Of a DNA stretch of 64,000 nt, positions 33,487 through 46,621 are shown in pieces. The notes under the pieces were generated by a model. The model saw only the letters and a list, made by a program, of their open reading frames with translations. It had not been told where the DNA came from and ran no database searches. The position numbers were made by a program, and so were the translations under genes. This DNA is from Tribonema minus (lineage: Eukaryota; Sar; Xanthophyceae; Tribonematales; Tribonemataceae), in the NCBI GenBank assembly GCA_017506865.1, contig JAFCMP010000009.1, positions 372,001 to 436,000 of the forward strand, in the 5' to 3' direction. Numbering within the stretch: position 1 is the stretch's first letter; every line of letters begins with the position of its first letter.

Positions 33487-35456
33487 AGGCACCGCGGCTG
33501 CAACAGCGGCAATGGCGGTGGCAGCGGCCAATGCCGCAGGTGCTGCATTAGCACCTGCAGGCGGCAGCAGCACCTGGTCACCACTGGCAGCAGCAGCCAC
33601 GGCAGGCGGCGCAGCTGCTCCAGTGCACGCAGCAGCGGCAGCCGTCAATGCAGGCGCTGCGCATTCCACACCAGCAGTGCTACAAGGCGCAGCAGCTGCT
33701 GCAGACTCGGAGGTGGCACGCCTGCCCCTCATGCGCCGGCGGGCGATCGCCACAGCTGCCGCATCCCTGCGTGCAGCAACAGGTGACAAGCCGGAACATA
33801 TGCTGCCACCAGCGTTAATGCCACTGCAGCAGCAGCCACATATGCAGCAGCCGCCGCCGCCAGATGCTGCTCACGGTGTAATAATTATTACTTGACGTCC
33901 GACAGTCAGTGCTCTGCAGTTGCTGTGTAGCCGGAGGGAGGTGCCTCAATCAGAGTTCGCTTACAGATGCCGTCGCCACCGAGCTTGCAAATAAAGTAAA
34001 GGCAGACCTGCAACAAGGAGAGAATTTTTTGGAGCAATCCCCGGATACTAAAAGGCACCACAGGACATTAATGCAATGATCGAGTTGAAGATTGCACAAT
34101 CATTTGACTGAACAGCAACAGTTCGCTTCAGGATGCTGTGCGGACGGTGATGCAACCGTCAAACTTCAAATTGAAGATGATGGTCAATACTGAGTGTGAC
34201 AGTTGATGTTAAACTTCAACTTGAAGTTTTACTTCAATCACAGTAGCGTCTCGAGTCAAGTTTGTCCAATTTGAAGTTTGAAGATTGCACCATCATCCAC
34301 AGAGCAAGCTGAAGCGAACTGTTGATGTTCGGTCAAATGGTTGTGCAATCTTCAACTTGATCATTGCATTAATGTCCTGTGGTGCCTTTTAGTATCCAGG
34401 GATTGCCCCAAATAATTCTCTCCTAACAGCTGCCGCAGGGCACGCAACGCACGCAAGCACTCGATTCCGGTCGCAGCGCCACATGCACTCAATCGGCATG
34501 GAATGCATTCTCCTCAACGAGCCGATGTACTCCACGACAGCTTCGTTCGATGGCCTATCCTGGCAGCTGGCCGTCGCTGACAAACGTGCCATCGGAGTTA
34601 ATCTAGAGGAGCAGACGACAGGCTGCAAGCTGTGTGGGAAGTCGCCGGGCGGCACTCTGCATGCACGGCTGTGTCAAGCGCCACGCGTCAAGGCGCACGA
34701 CACCATCGTCCACAATAATCGTTACGTCAAGAGGGCCGCGCAGCGCATCCTGCGGCAATACCTTAAAATGGGACTGGTGGACGCCGGCTACACGCCGTTT
34801 CTGGGATCCGCCGGGCCGCCGGGAAGTCGCAGGATGGACATCGTGCTGCCTGCCGACGCCTTCCCGGTGACCAGCTACGAAGACCCGACAGGTCAACTAC
34901 CGATCATCGTGGACGTTACCTGCTTGAGGCACAGGTGGCGTCGCGGGCGCAGAAGAAAGCAGTAGACTCGGAGCGTTGCTGCCGCGACCAAGAGGCCGCC
35001 AAAACTACCCACTATTCTGGTCATTATGATCAGAATTCCTACAGACTAATTCTTGCCACTTTGGCAATCGGGTCATTTTTGGCTGCATCGGGGAGCAGGG
35101 GCGGAAGCTGCTGGATGGCAACGGAGTATGCCAGCAGGATGTCACGGAGGAGCGCGACCTAAAGCTCTTAAGGGCATCGCCTTGGTGCGCTTACGCTCGG
35201 CTCTGTCGGCAGCGCTTCACATGGCGTCACGGTACTCTGGCCGTGTCATGACACACATAGCAGAATCCAGGGGGGGGGGCACATGGAGGAGGCCGTAGGG
35301 GAGGATCCGAGATGCCATTTGGCGGCGGCGGCGGCGTTTGAGTGGTTGTCGTTGAGACGCTTTCAGACTGTCACACGACATGTAGATTCCGTACATCAAG
35401 CGTCAAGTTGGATGCCATTCATCTGGGGCTTATTCGCGCTCTGAGCAAAAATGATC
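33487..35456 (+). mobile_element. LINE copy A: old, 5'-truncated, interrupted by a MITE
   Basis: From about 33487 the DNA matches the LINE copy at 63,090 onward: Ala-rich linker, then zinc knuckle CKLCGKSPGG, then endonuclease core RRMDIVLPAD, then the C-terminal GHYDQN region. It ends with the element's 3' UTR (gtggttgtcgttgagacgc to the cgctctgag stretch near 35,450). Substitutions and small insertions break the frame many times (extra codons at 34,505-34,600; shift at 34,925; shift near 35,040). It lacks the whole N-terminal and reverse-transcriptase part, as expected of 5'-truncated LINE insertions. It is clearly more diverged than copies B and C. Much of the match is interrupted by the 409-bp insert at 34016-34424. 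Confidence 0.9.
34016..34424. mobile_element. MITE with roughly 115-bp terminal inverted repeats and 4-bp target duplication
   Basis: The ends aggagagaat (34016) and attctctcct (34424) are inverse copies. Complementarity extends about 115 bp inward from each side (34016-34133 against 34311-34424), with only a few mismatches. The flanking LINE sequence reads ctgcaaca on the left and aacagctgcc on the right, while the uninterrupted LINE copies read ctgcaacagctgcc. The insertion therefore duplicated aaca (34012-34015 and 34425-34428). The roughly 175-bp centre has no reading frame and is rich in ttcaa/ttgaa palindromes. The element has no coding capacity, so it must have been moved by a transposase supplied elsewhere. 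Confidence 0.93.
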
Positions 35457-35612
35457 ATGACGATGGTATGCTCAGCGCCTGCGAGTTGCCAAACCTTTTG
35501 TTTGTGCATGGATGCATGTCTCAGAGGCTGCACGCATGATATCAGACCCTCGGGCAGACGGTCAACCGTCTCACCGAGGGTGATTCATCAGCATCTTTTG
35601 GCAGCAGCTCCT

Positions 35613-37796
35613 ATGCAGCGTCCCAGGTGCCTCCTCTGCGGTGTGCTGCTGCTAGGTGCCGTTCTTCAAACCGCCAGAGGCATTGCATTCTCAGCAGTGA
35701 CAATATCGCGCAGGTCAGCGATCAGAACGGCTGCGGCTTCTTCTGTTTTTGGTCTGTTGGGTCAGTTGGCGCCGCCTGCTTGGGCAGCAGACAGGCAATC
35801 AGATCCGGTTGTTGGCAGATTCAGAAAGGGACTTGATGGCTTAGATCATCTGCTGGCGAACTGGGATGAAGAAACAACCGGTACGTGGTCCTCAGTGCTC
35901 CATTTTACAAGCTGACTTTGGTTGGTGTGTGTTTGTTCGTCGGTGCTTGCTTAGGTGCTACACGCTGCAACTGCTCACCGATGCCATGTCATTGCCTCCA
36001 CTCGCTGTGCTGTGCAGACTGCTCCTATGCAGACGTGGACAGGTCGCTCTTGGAAGGGAAAAACAAAGAAAAGTTGTTGAAGGCGGCCACCACGAATGCC
36101 CTGTTTGACAAGACCAACGCGGTGAGTTGCATGGTACATCACCCCAGCCTCGGCGTTTCGCATGATGTCACTCAACGAAAGTGCGATGACTACGTTAATG
36201 GTGAGCATGCATTGATCATGTGTACGTGGTAGGTGGCCATATGCAGTGCACAACACTAAGGGATTCGCTGCCTGCTGTAAGCTGCCCATAGCTGTTCCAC
36301 GGTCAGCGACTCACCAACAGCCATCAACTCTTGAAACAAAATTTCCGCGCCTTCCCCCTGCAGGTGATGAGCTGTAAGCGCAATTCAAAGGCGGTGCGTG
36401 CATACCTGGGCTTGACATCAAGTGACACACCACTCTACGGAGCAGAGGTCATCATGCAGGTGCGATATAGCCCTACATGTCAGGGCAGCGCTTTGCAAGC
36501 GTTACGGGCCTGCCACCAGTGAATTACATTTACCTTTGGGTGCGCATTCTTCCCTTGTAGGGCACATGCACGTCCTGCATGGTGCAACACTGCAAGCTGC
36601 TCATCTCTGACCATGTACAGATGCTGGACTCAGTTGTGTATGTCTCTGTGTGCTTTTCCTCCTGATTCCACCCGCAGAAATCAGCAAGGCGCGTGTCACC
36701 GGAGCAGCTGGATGACTATCTCACCGCTGTTGAAGAGTTCCAACAGGCAAGTGCAGCTAAACTTCAGCTGTATGCTCTCTTGCGGCTTCACCTTCTACAA
36801 GGGTGTAACTGTTCGGCAGGCAATTACTACATACTTCTCAGTACAGTACATCAACAAAACAATCTGATCGGCAGCGAATGAGAAGCAAGCACTCTATCTA
36901 TTTGTTGTGGCGAGTACTGATGATAACATCTTGTGGTCCATAATTGCAGGTGAGTGGTAACAACGCAGTGCCTGCACTTGATGTAGCTGTGTACTGGCGA
37001 CCGCCTGCAAATAGGTTGAGCATGTTGCCATTTTGCCGCATAATCTCCAAGCTCGGCCGCGCCACAGGTTTCACTTTGGCGCAAACTCATCAACATGATG
37101 CACACCGCGTACAATTGGCGCTGAGCATGATCTATCTCACTGTGATGTTTGGCGGTTGTCTGCAGGCCATTTCCGCAGCTGACTCCACTGCACGGCTAGT
37201 GAGCGTCGGAGACTACAGTTCTTTTGGCCAGGTACTTAAAATGCCAAAAATTCAAGGCAGACTGTTGGTGAACTGTGCTCTGCCGGCGCCGTGGCTGGCT
37301 GTTCTAATAAATCTCACCAAGAGTGATAGGAACAAGAGGCATCTTATTGTGGGGGTGAAGAAAAAAAAAGATCTTTTGAATCGATGGGTGGCCCTCTGTG
37401 CCGTAGGTGTCAGGTGATTTTTTTATGCCGCTCAGTTGCTGAGAACTGCGTCCGCGTTTCCAGCCCAATGAGCATATCTGGGATCACTCCTTGGTGCACC
37501 CAAGAGCATGGCATCAGAAGTTCAATTGCAGGTTCAAGGCAGTCCTGACGCCTGCTAAGATTGTCGGCGGTGTTGTATTCAGTAGCATGTTCACAGGCTC
37601 CTACTGCATGTCGTTCCGCAATTTCCAATGTTATGTGCGTTCACCGGGATGTCTTCATGTCCTGTGCTGCTGCTTGCAGGCAGATGCTGCTGATGGTGAT
37701 GAGAACAGCTACCTCACACAGAGCAAGCATTACGTGGAGGGAGCAAGAGCTGCACTGGCAGTTATTGTGGCAGCACTCGAGGAGCCTGCTACATAG
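35613..37796 (+). CDS. Chloroplast thylakoid-lumen protein of plant/algal type, seven exons
   Basis: Exons 35613-35880, 36018-36121, 36364-36459, 36678-36746, 36950-36988, 37166-37231 and 37680-37796 total 756 nt (251 aa), all in phase. The N-terminus is a bipartite plastid presequence. A hydrophobic start is followed by ISRRSAIRTAAASSVFGLLG with a twin-Arg and an APPAWAAD processing site, so delivery to the lumen by the Tat route is likely. The mature part is helical: LDGLDHLLANWDEETT, CSYADVDRSLLEGKNKEKLL, ATTNALFDK, a second Cys in VMSCKR, VRAYLGL, and a C-terminal helix HYVEGARAALAVIVAAL. I recall similar uncharacterised lumen proteins in land plants but cannot name a function. The two cysteines, about 45 residues apart, could pair. 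Intron 4 uses a GC donor (CAG|GCAAGT). Confidence 0.8.
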
Positions 37797-38205
37797 CTAC
37801 TCAGCATCTGCAGGATGTAGAGCGATCACATGTACTGCAGCTGCAGAGTGGGCATACGTGGCACCTTTGTGGTCATCAAGTGGTGCATAGAAAAAGCGTG
37901 CACTAGGTCACTTCCTTGATCACATCAACATTACATGAGCACATATGGTGAAAACACAAATTAAATTTGTTATTTGGCTGGTGTGAATATGCAATGACTT
38001 GTGTTTTGCTGATGGCCATCGCAAGCACCATGTAACCCGCACAATGACACCTATAGCCGCTGACTCTGTTGTTTGACCACACACCCAGCAGCAGCCCTGC
38101 CAAGCCGTAAACACCCCCCTGAGTGCCCCTGCAGTAAAACCCAGCATCAGCGGCACCAATACCCCCTACAAAAAACCAGTAAAACGTAAGAGGGTCATCA
38201 TTGCA
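37797..38205. other. Convergent intergenic spacer
   Basis: About 400 bp lie between the 3' ends of the lumen-protein gene (+) and the metal-transporter gene (-). No reading frame, repeat or polyadenylation cluster stands out beyond AT-rich patches near 37,940-37,990. Confidence 0.5.
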
Positions 38206-41200
38206 TCAGGTGTGCTTGTCGTCTGCCCATGACGACTGCTCCCAGTCCCCTGCCCCACCCGCGCCGCCCTTCCTTCCTGACGATGCACGGTCCAGCAAGT
38301 TGCTCAGCAGATTTGCCCGCAGCTTGCTGCTGCCGTAAAAACTGTCAGAAGACCCCCCCGTGCCCGCTCGTGCCTCCACTGCCATGTACGTTTCCACCAG
38401 GTCCAGATGGACGTCCACGGAGCACAGGTCCTTGATGCGGTTGACCAGCACGCGGCGCACTTGTGAGGCTATGGCAATGGCTTCATGCACGCGCAGGCGT
38501 GGGTCGACGCGCACAAATACGTCTGCGGATGTGCTCAGGCCCGTATAGTGCACCGTCACCTGGAGCAGCAGCAGCAAAAGGCGGCCATGTCGTAAACTGC
38601 ATGCTAAAGAGTTTTTTCAGCATGCTGGGATGCTGAGTGCACCGTTGTACCATGACCAAGAGCATGCAATACGGAGTGATGCGATCTCACAAACTCTTTC
38701 TTTCAGTGCACATGCCATTAGGCAGGCATGAGCCAATTTGGCCCATAGCACGCAATTGCTATGAAACGGTTGCCGCGACAAAATGTGGATTGCAAATACC
38801 AGCAATGGCAGCAGCTGTGCTGTGTTCTATACCTTGGGAACGTCCGTGACCTCCCTCAGCTCCTGCCTCACAACCCGCCTCACATCCCCCTCAATCTCGC
38901 CGTGTGGCCTGAGCACATTGGACACCGGACAGGGCTTCTCATCCACCGCTGTTGTCACTATCACATCGCTGACCTAATGGCCAAACAACACGCAGCAGCA
39001 TGGATCACGTGAGATAGACGGCACATTCAAAAAATTGAATCGATGCGTGCAGCAGCAGCAAAGGGGCTAGCGCTGGTTGTGAGGTGTGCTTGCACCGCAC
39101 TGCGGTGGTACTGTCATGTGCTGCGATGACCGCCTGACGAATGCCAACCAGCACTGTTGCCTTCATTGATGTGTATGCAACAATACAAACGAGGCATGCG
39201 CAAAGGCATGCATCTCTTCTAGCTCACAGCTTCAAGGTGTCATGCGTGCATGGCTTGAAGTGCACCATGTTGGGCGGTGATGTGTGCATTTATGAAAGGA
39301 GAGAAACAATGAAGCCAACAAAGATCATTGACAACTGGGTGTCTTCATCTGTCCTGGCAAGTGCAGCCGCACTGCTCCCATCAGGAGAGCCTGCGATTAT
39401 CCATAGCCATAGCGTTGTTTCATTCTGTGCAAGTGTGCACTCACCATGGGCAGCTTCTTGAGTATGGCAAAACGGGCCCGCTGAGCAATCTGTGCACCAA
39501 CACACACGAAGTGCGCACACAAGCATGTCGCCGTCAGTCAGTTGCTGAAAGACCTTGTATCGCCAAAGACAAATTCCTGTTTTTCAGGCATACCAGTAGC
39601 AGTAGGCCCTCTCAGGCTCTATGTGACGTGCTGGCAGCGACCAGTTATTGACCTCATCATGGTCAACAGTGTCCGTCGTGGCCATGTCATGACAATGCCA
39701 TGTCTCTCGCCCCAGTATCCCTCATGGCAACAGAGGTGCATGGGACGCTGTATTGTACTGTATGCCAGCCACAATGCACAGTACCTACCAAATGAGTGAC
39801 TGTGTCACAAACTGCTTTCAGGTAGGCAGCTCGCATTGTCTCATATGCCACGTGTCAGATGCAAAAGAAAGGGCACCTGCAGCTCAATCGAGTACTTGAT
39901 AGCATCAGGTATGACCCAGCATGTTCATCAGCAAGCACACGCGCCACCTTGTAGCCAATGTAAGCTGCTCAGTCCTTGCCTGCTGTGCTGCGCTGGCGGA
40001 GATGTCACTGTCGACCTGAATGGTCAAGTCCACCAATGTCTGTGGTCCCATGCGGCGGGAGCGTATGGAGTCAAAGCCACGGACGCCTTCCACCCCTCCC
40101 AGCATCACCTGTTGCACAGCAAGAGGCCACACAGGATCAGGATCATTAACTCATTTGTAGCGCATCAACAGCCACCCATCAGTGAGGAAGTACAACCATA
40201 ACAATTTGTGGTGACTCACACACGGATCACATCATGAAGGTCTTGTGCAGAGCCAACATTACTGATATTCATGTTGACAGGCCCTACAGGTACAGCTAAT
40301 GCATTGGTGACAGTTTCCGCGATGACCGTTGACAAATTGCAGCATCAAATAACTGCATGAACGGTCGTGCGCACGCATACTGGAGATGTCTGCCAGAACT
40401 GTACTATGTAATAAGAATGACCGGCAAACCAGTGCATGCGTTTCCAGAGGGCCACGACCTTATGGCCAATGAGGCAGTATTATGCCAAAATACAAATGTT
40501 TCTGTGCAATTGTTGCTTGATTGCAAAACCAGTTCGTTGCTCAACAGAATGTGCTCACCTCAGCTACCCTAAACCTGACATCCTCATCAGCAGTGTCCGT
40601 CAGCTGCTTGACAGCATCTTGGCAAACCTGCAATAGTGTGCAGGCAGAGCATATGGTCAGCAAGTATGGTATGCAATGGTGCAGAGCTGTATGGCTGCTG
40701 TAGCCGGACCATCAAAACTACGCATTACACCTTTCAACAACAGTGCTGTAGTCAAGCCATTGACATGACGCAATGGCTCTCAACATATGTGTCACAGCAA
40801 GACACGGCAGCGCAAAGAATCTAGGAGCGGTGCACTGATACACATACTTGTTCGCAGACAGCCATGCCTTGCGCAGCAATCTGCCAGTAGCACAAACATG
40901 CATTCAACGCACGGTGTGTCAAAGAATGCAACAACGCCTTCACTGCAACTCAGGTATGCTCAAACATGGCCACGCAGTGTTGCAGTCGCTTGCCTGAAGT
41001 CCAGTATAGAATATCATTAGAGCAACCGCCAGGCCAGCTAAAGGGTCAAGCAGCGGCGCCCCGCACATGGCTCCCACAACAGCCACCAGGGCCACCACAC
41101 TGGACACCGCATCCGTCCTGAGAGATGCATCGGTGGCAGTGGCATCAACACACAGTGGTCACAGTGGTCAGCACGGGCAGATGGCCATTGCTGTCGTTGA

Positions 41201-44200
41201 TTGCGCATCTGAGCGCACGAGTCCATGCAGGCTTTGAGAGTACAAGCGTCAAAGCTCAGACTGGCGCACACGTATTGAAGCAGCGTAGCATACACATTCC
41301 CCCAGTGATACACAAATCTGCTTGCTGGTTCCAGTTGGCATGAACATGAACCTAGCAGCAGTGAAAGCCACATGGCCCATGGTGGGCAGGCGATCAAGTC
41401 AGTGCTGCAAACCTTGGCAAGGAACATGTGTGTGTTTTTCAATGTCCTTTCCAAAGGAGCACACCTCAGCCATATGACTCACTGCCTGATGTCCAAGCAT
41501 GGCAAACTGACGTGCTGGTCATAGCTACAGTTCCAGCCAACGCTAACCATTTCTGCAAGCAATTGCCGCCACATGCAAGACTTCAACTTCATGGCCTGAC
41601 GCATACTTCAAAGTATAGGAGGAACACAAGCATAGCGGCTGTCAACTCAGACAAGGCCAGACACATATGGAAGAGGGTCACATGACGTAACGGCTGCCAA
41701 ATCAAAGCAAGCCATATACTGTACTTGGTAGCATGTACATACCTGTGGTGCAGCGCATTGGACATGAGCACGCTGCTGTTGTGTCGCCGCGCCACCGCGG
41801 CAGTCGCCCTATACAAGGCCTCCTTGGCCACAATGGACACCAGCGCCGCCAGACCGGCCAAGCTAGTGGGCGGCATGACACCATGCGCATGGCCATGTCC
41901 ACTCATGTGTGCCGTTGCTCCCCCCATGAACAGCGATGCCTGCAATGCATTCGGAATGTGGCGGCGTTAGACACACGCGTATGGGCGGCAGCTGCAGCAT
42001 CCGCAAAGACTGCGTCCTTCATCAGGTCATAGTCTACAGGCAAGCAAATTCATTGTGGTTGTCTGTGTAGGAGGCGGATTAGCAACGCTGAATCGGCGAC
42101 CTTCATCAGGCATCACCATGTGCATTGAGCAGCTGAAGGCGCTGTCTTCATCAGGCACGCTTATGTTGGCGTACAGCGTCACCAATTTGAATCCACTGTT
42201 AGCTGTGTCACTGCAAATCTCACAACGCTATGCCAAAGATATCTCACAAACCCAGATGCTATTTGCGCACGTGTCTGAGGATGTAGGCTTGCATACGCAC
42301 ACAGTGTGCATGAGTTGACGGAGCATGCATTGTGTGCAGCTACAGAGGTCAGAATCAATCTCGCCATCTTTTGTCATGGTAGCACTTCTACAGTGCATAA
42401 ACCTGCATCACATCGCCACCACGTTCTACCTACTTACCAGTGGCGGAAAGTCCATGGCGCTAAGCAGCGACAACAGCGCATCGTAGGCATGGCAACCGAT
42501 GCCATAGCCAGCTCCCATCAGCATGGCGCTGATTATCAAAGCTCCAAGCTGCAATGAGGGGGCAAGGGATGTGAAGCCATCATGATATGACTGCATGTAG
42601 ATGATGGGGGAGAGCATGCACTTGTGAGCACTGACGTAGTGAGCGGCATGCACATCATATGCATCATATGCAATAAAATCACTTCTGACCACAACAGCAG
42701 GAGCCACTACAGCAGGGCACTGGTCCTCATTCATGCATAGACTGCTTCAGGGTGACTTCTACCTGAAACGTTGCACTTGAAGTTGGTGCTCCTAGTTGTG
42801 TTGTTCGCGGTGTACCAGCATTGTGACAAAGGCAAAAGCGACTCAGCAACTGCCCCACAAGCAGTCGTGCACATACAGAACATACTTCTTGACGCACTTC
42901 AAGCCACAACCCGTCGTACTACATGATTTCTGAACATTGCATCACACCGCAATCCCTCACCGCTTCAAACCGCCCATGCCCATATGGGTGATCAGCATCC
43001 GGTGGCAAGCGCCCCACCCTGACAGCCCACAGTGTCACCGCATCGCTCAGCAAGTCCGACATAGAGTGCCCTGCATCTGACACCAGCGCCGCTGACCTGC
43101 CCACAATGCCTGGGACAATGGCAAATGAGCGTCATTTGTCAGTCCTTGGAGCGCGTTCAGTACATGTGTGTACATCGGAGCATGGCATGGCATTAGTGTG
43201 CGCCCTCCAACATAGGACATTCGGAAGACACCATGGCAAGTAGCAGCTGATGGCATACCAGGGTACGACGAGGGACATTTGATGAAGATGATGTTACCTC
43301 CGCAACAGAGCGCTGAGTAATGTACTTGATCGCTGCTTGGTAGCTGCACTGATACCTGCCTGTGCTGCTCAGGGAAGTTCAAGTGGTACCACTGTACTGT
43401 TAGGTTGAACCTCCACACAAGCGGCCTGATGGGCAAATTGGCAAGCCCCCATCAAACTTGCATGTGACGCCTGAACACATGAGGCACTTGTGTGCACCAG
43501 CGGCTTATACAATCAATATTGCTGCCTGCCTCGAACACATGCATGTACTCAGTTTCCGTCTTTGCAAAAAGTGGTTTTGGGCACCTGCGAAGAGTTTGAA
43601 CACCACCAGGCCAATGTTCACCGCCACGCCCGCCAGAGTCACAGCATCCGCCTCCTGAGCTGCCCTCGACATGCTCGCCGTAGGCAGCGCAGAGCGTGAC
43701 ATGCCAGAGTGCTGCCTCCACCTATGGGTAGTGTAACGCGAATGGGTCACAATCAGGCATGTCGAAGGTCATCAACCACAAAATTCAAGTGCAGCACTGT
43801 TGCTGATCAGCACAACTAATGGCCGATCATGGGAATATGTAGTACCATCGCACAGATACGACGTGCGGCAATTTGTCCAAAGTAGCTCTTGAGCTGATCA
43901 ACCGTTCAAGAAGCTGCTGAACGAATGATGATCGACCTCCACATATTCAAAAGACTTGCGTGCCATACTACGTACATGTAGTCCTGGTGGTGTAGCATGC
44001 ACAAAGGCACTCAAGACGAAATTCGTTTACAGAAATCTTAAGTGGCTGCACAAGTTCAAGTTGCTGTTGCTGTGCAACTTGATGCTGAATGTTCGGAACA
44101 GCTGTAACTGCAACACGCGCCTGTCTCAGCACTGATTCATTCAAGTAGCGGGCACCAGGAATGTTCCTGTTGCGTTGTGTGCAGCACCTCAACGCGGAGG

Positions 44201-45077
44201 CTTACCCAGAGAACAAGTCGTTGAAGCCAGCGCGAAGGCCATCTGCTAGCATCTGCACCCCTTCCAGTGTGCAAGCGAGCAGTGACGCCGCTACGACTGC
44301 TGCCGCCTCCTGTCGCCCACTGTGAGACAAAGCAAAACGTGGATGTCACCACAAAAAGCTTACACGACAGCATCAGTGACGTTACGACTTGGTTGAGATG
44401 TTGGCGTGCGTCGTATCAGGCAGTGGCGATTGGGAGCACCACACAGCAAGCAACATCAGGAGCACCAGTTACAACCATGTAATTGCATGCTGATGCTAGA
44501 ACTAGCGTGTACCTGATCCGCCACACTCGCCACGCGAATCCGAATGTGACTACCATCAGCAGCCGTGCAACATTCCGCTTGCTGGGCCGTCTGAGCTTAT
44601 TCAGGCCTAAATGTATATGGAAATGGCTGTGGCCATGGTCGTGCCCATGGTCATGTCCATGATGTCCATGGTCGCCGTCTGGGAACCTGTACCCAAAGAG
44701 CAACGAACAGCAGATGCACACTGATGGTCAGCCTGCATAACACTAGTCACTTGCATGTGCTAGCAGGGCCAGTTTTGCAGATTCTAATCTGACGCGCAGA
44801 GCGTCGGCAGCCCAAAAGCAACAGGATTCGAAGTTGACATACACCTGACAGGTCCCGCCGCCCCGGCGGCCACCTCAGCCTGATTGTCGTGCTGATGGGA
44901 GGAGTGGTCGTGCGATTCCCATGTGTTGGCGCTGTAAGTAGGCCCAGCAGCAGGTATCTGCCGTATGGCAATCCTGAAGGCATGTTGCGAAGGCAGGATG
45001 CTTGAAGTGCTTGGCGAGAAGCACAGCACCCGGCGCGTGACCAGGGACAGCAGCAGCGCAAAGCGAGCTGCCAGCAT
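38206..45077 (-). CDS. Cation diffusion facilitator (metal tolerance protein), 13 exons
   Basis: Exons: 45077-44845, 44686-44513, 44319-44206, 43721-43585, 43109-42961, 42548-42438, 41939-41743, 41117-40994, 40627-40559, 40108-39980, 39489-39445, 38973-38833 and 38559-38206. They total 1977 nt (658 aa) with perfect phase. A His-rich N-terminal loop (DHGHHGHDHGHDHGHSHFH) precedes the transmembrane domain. CDF hallmarks are AVTLAGVAVNIGLVVFKLF, LVSDAGHSMSDLLSD (HxxxD, TM2), HPYGHGRFE, a second His-rich loop MSGHGHAHG, and NALHHRTDAVSS (HxxxD, TM5). LLDPLAGLAVALMI and the cytoplasmic ferredoxin-like domain (RSRRMGPQTLVDLTI; ILKKLPMVSDVIV) follow. HxxxD in both helices suggests Zn/Fe-type export or organelle loading (family knowledge). 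The start MLAARFALLLSLVTRRVL may be an organelle or signal sequence. GC donors occur after exons 8 and 10. Confidence 0.95.
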
Positions 45078-45730
45078 GACGACGATGGCCTGCGGCCCCT
45101 AAAGCCAGGGCATATTCGCCGTCAGCCTAAATGGTCATGATCTCGACACTTCAACTTTAGCTTGAAGTTGGTCCTGATTCGGAATTAATCGAACTTCTGT
45201 TGGATGAAGGGGGGGATGCATGTCATGTATCATTGAGATGCTGCCGTCAGCTAGGTGGCGTGCACAGAAAAATATTTATTTGTGTAGTGACAAATTTACA
45301 TGTGCCTTGCTCTACCTGACAACCCTTGTGATTCAAGTTGTGAAGCTTTATGAGCTGAAAAGCTTCGCCGTAGTCATGTTTGAGGTTGAAGTTGAGGTTG
45401 AAGTGGGACTGATGCCACTATGCCCGATTGTATGTTCCTTAGGCGAAGAAGGGCACTCATGTCTTAAGTGAGTTGCCGAAATGTTCTGCTGTCTGATATC
45501 ATGATGTCCTAAATGTAATGCAAGATGGCCTCCTCGTTTGGCTTCGAAAAAGTATGATATTCACTGCCTGTTTGCCATCTTCTCCGCGTTGACACGATGA
45601 AGTCAACATCAATATGTGATGCAGCAGACCCCATAAAAAGTTGACAGCACGTTCAGGCGTTTGCATTACACGACGAAGCCGAACAACATGCGCAAAACAG
45701 CAAACGACAAACATATAGACTCCATGATAA

Positions 45731-45975
45731 AAAGTACACTGAGAGTCGTTGCGACACTTTCAGACTGTCATACGACATGTAGATTCCTTGCAGCTAGATG
45801 CCAATCATCTGGGCTTTTTCGCGCCCTGAGCGAGAATTAATAAAAAGTACATTGAGAGTGGTTGTCGTTGAGACACTGTCGGAAGTCACACGACATGCAG
45901 ATTCCGTACAGCAGCATCAACTTAGACCATCATCTGGGCTTTTTCGCGCCCTGAGCGAGAATTAATAAAAAGTAC
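45731..45975 (+). mobile_element. Dimer of the LINE 3' UTR
   Basis: Two head-to-tail units of about 120 bp each run from gagag(t)cgttg/ggttgtcgttg through cgacatg(t/c)agattcc and ctgggctttttcgcgccc to gagaattaataaaaagtac. This is exactly the segment between the LINE stop codon and its 3' end, as seen in copy B at 55,264-55,375 on the other strand. The units differ from each other at about 15-20 positions and in a small gap, so they are not a recent tandem duplication. No LINE coding sequence is attached. They are either two extreme 5'-truncated insertions or a non-autonomous element built from the LINE tail. Confidence 0.8.
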
Positions 45976-46621
45976 ACTGAGAGATGAACAATGTCATTTA
46001 GCAGCATGTCATAATATTATGCACAGAGTCAACAACAAACACATTGAACAAACACTCTGGCGCCCAACAAGAGCGGCTGTGTGGATTGTAATTATCCGGT
46101 GAGACGCCTTCCGCCGCAGGCAGATAGATGTGCCATGTGAGTGCGCCTGTTATTCCTCAGTGATCACTTGACATGCTGTGATCAGTGCTCCGTAGTTTGG
46201 TGCACTTCAGTTGGCTTTAGACGTATGTGACTGCTGCGAGACGTGAGCATGACAGCAATGACAAGCAGCCAACAGAGGCGGTAAGTACAGGGAGTGTCAA
46301 TGATGAAATCAGGCTGTTGTGCATGTTGGAATTGACTTACTTTCAAATTGAAATGCCAATCTCTCTGGCGCACAATTCTGACTTTGACATGCAAACTCCC
46401 ATGATGGTGGACGTATGGACTTGTCTTTATGAAGGCCCAAGGGAGGCCGGGTTGCCTATGCAATCTAAAAGCTTGCGTCAACGATGGTGCACTAATATGT
46501 ACCATTGAAATTTGTCTCTTTGCAGCTGAGCTGTCCCACTGAAAAAATGCCAATGCACATGCTTTGAAAACTGATTGCCTCAGCATCAAGACCAACGCAG
46601 ACTTCAAGTTTCCATGGGTAC

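Noticed and set aside
33455-33895. A stand-alone Ala-rich protein gene
   Set aside because: It is the 5'-truncated start of LINE copy A, colinear with 63,090 onward in copy C.
42000-42040. An extra transporter exon (YDLMKDAVFADAA)
   Set aside because: Its acceptor phase would put a stop in frame, and joining exons 6 and 7 directly gives an uninterrupted CDF alignment and correct total length.
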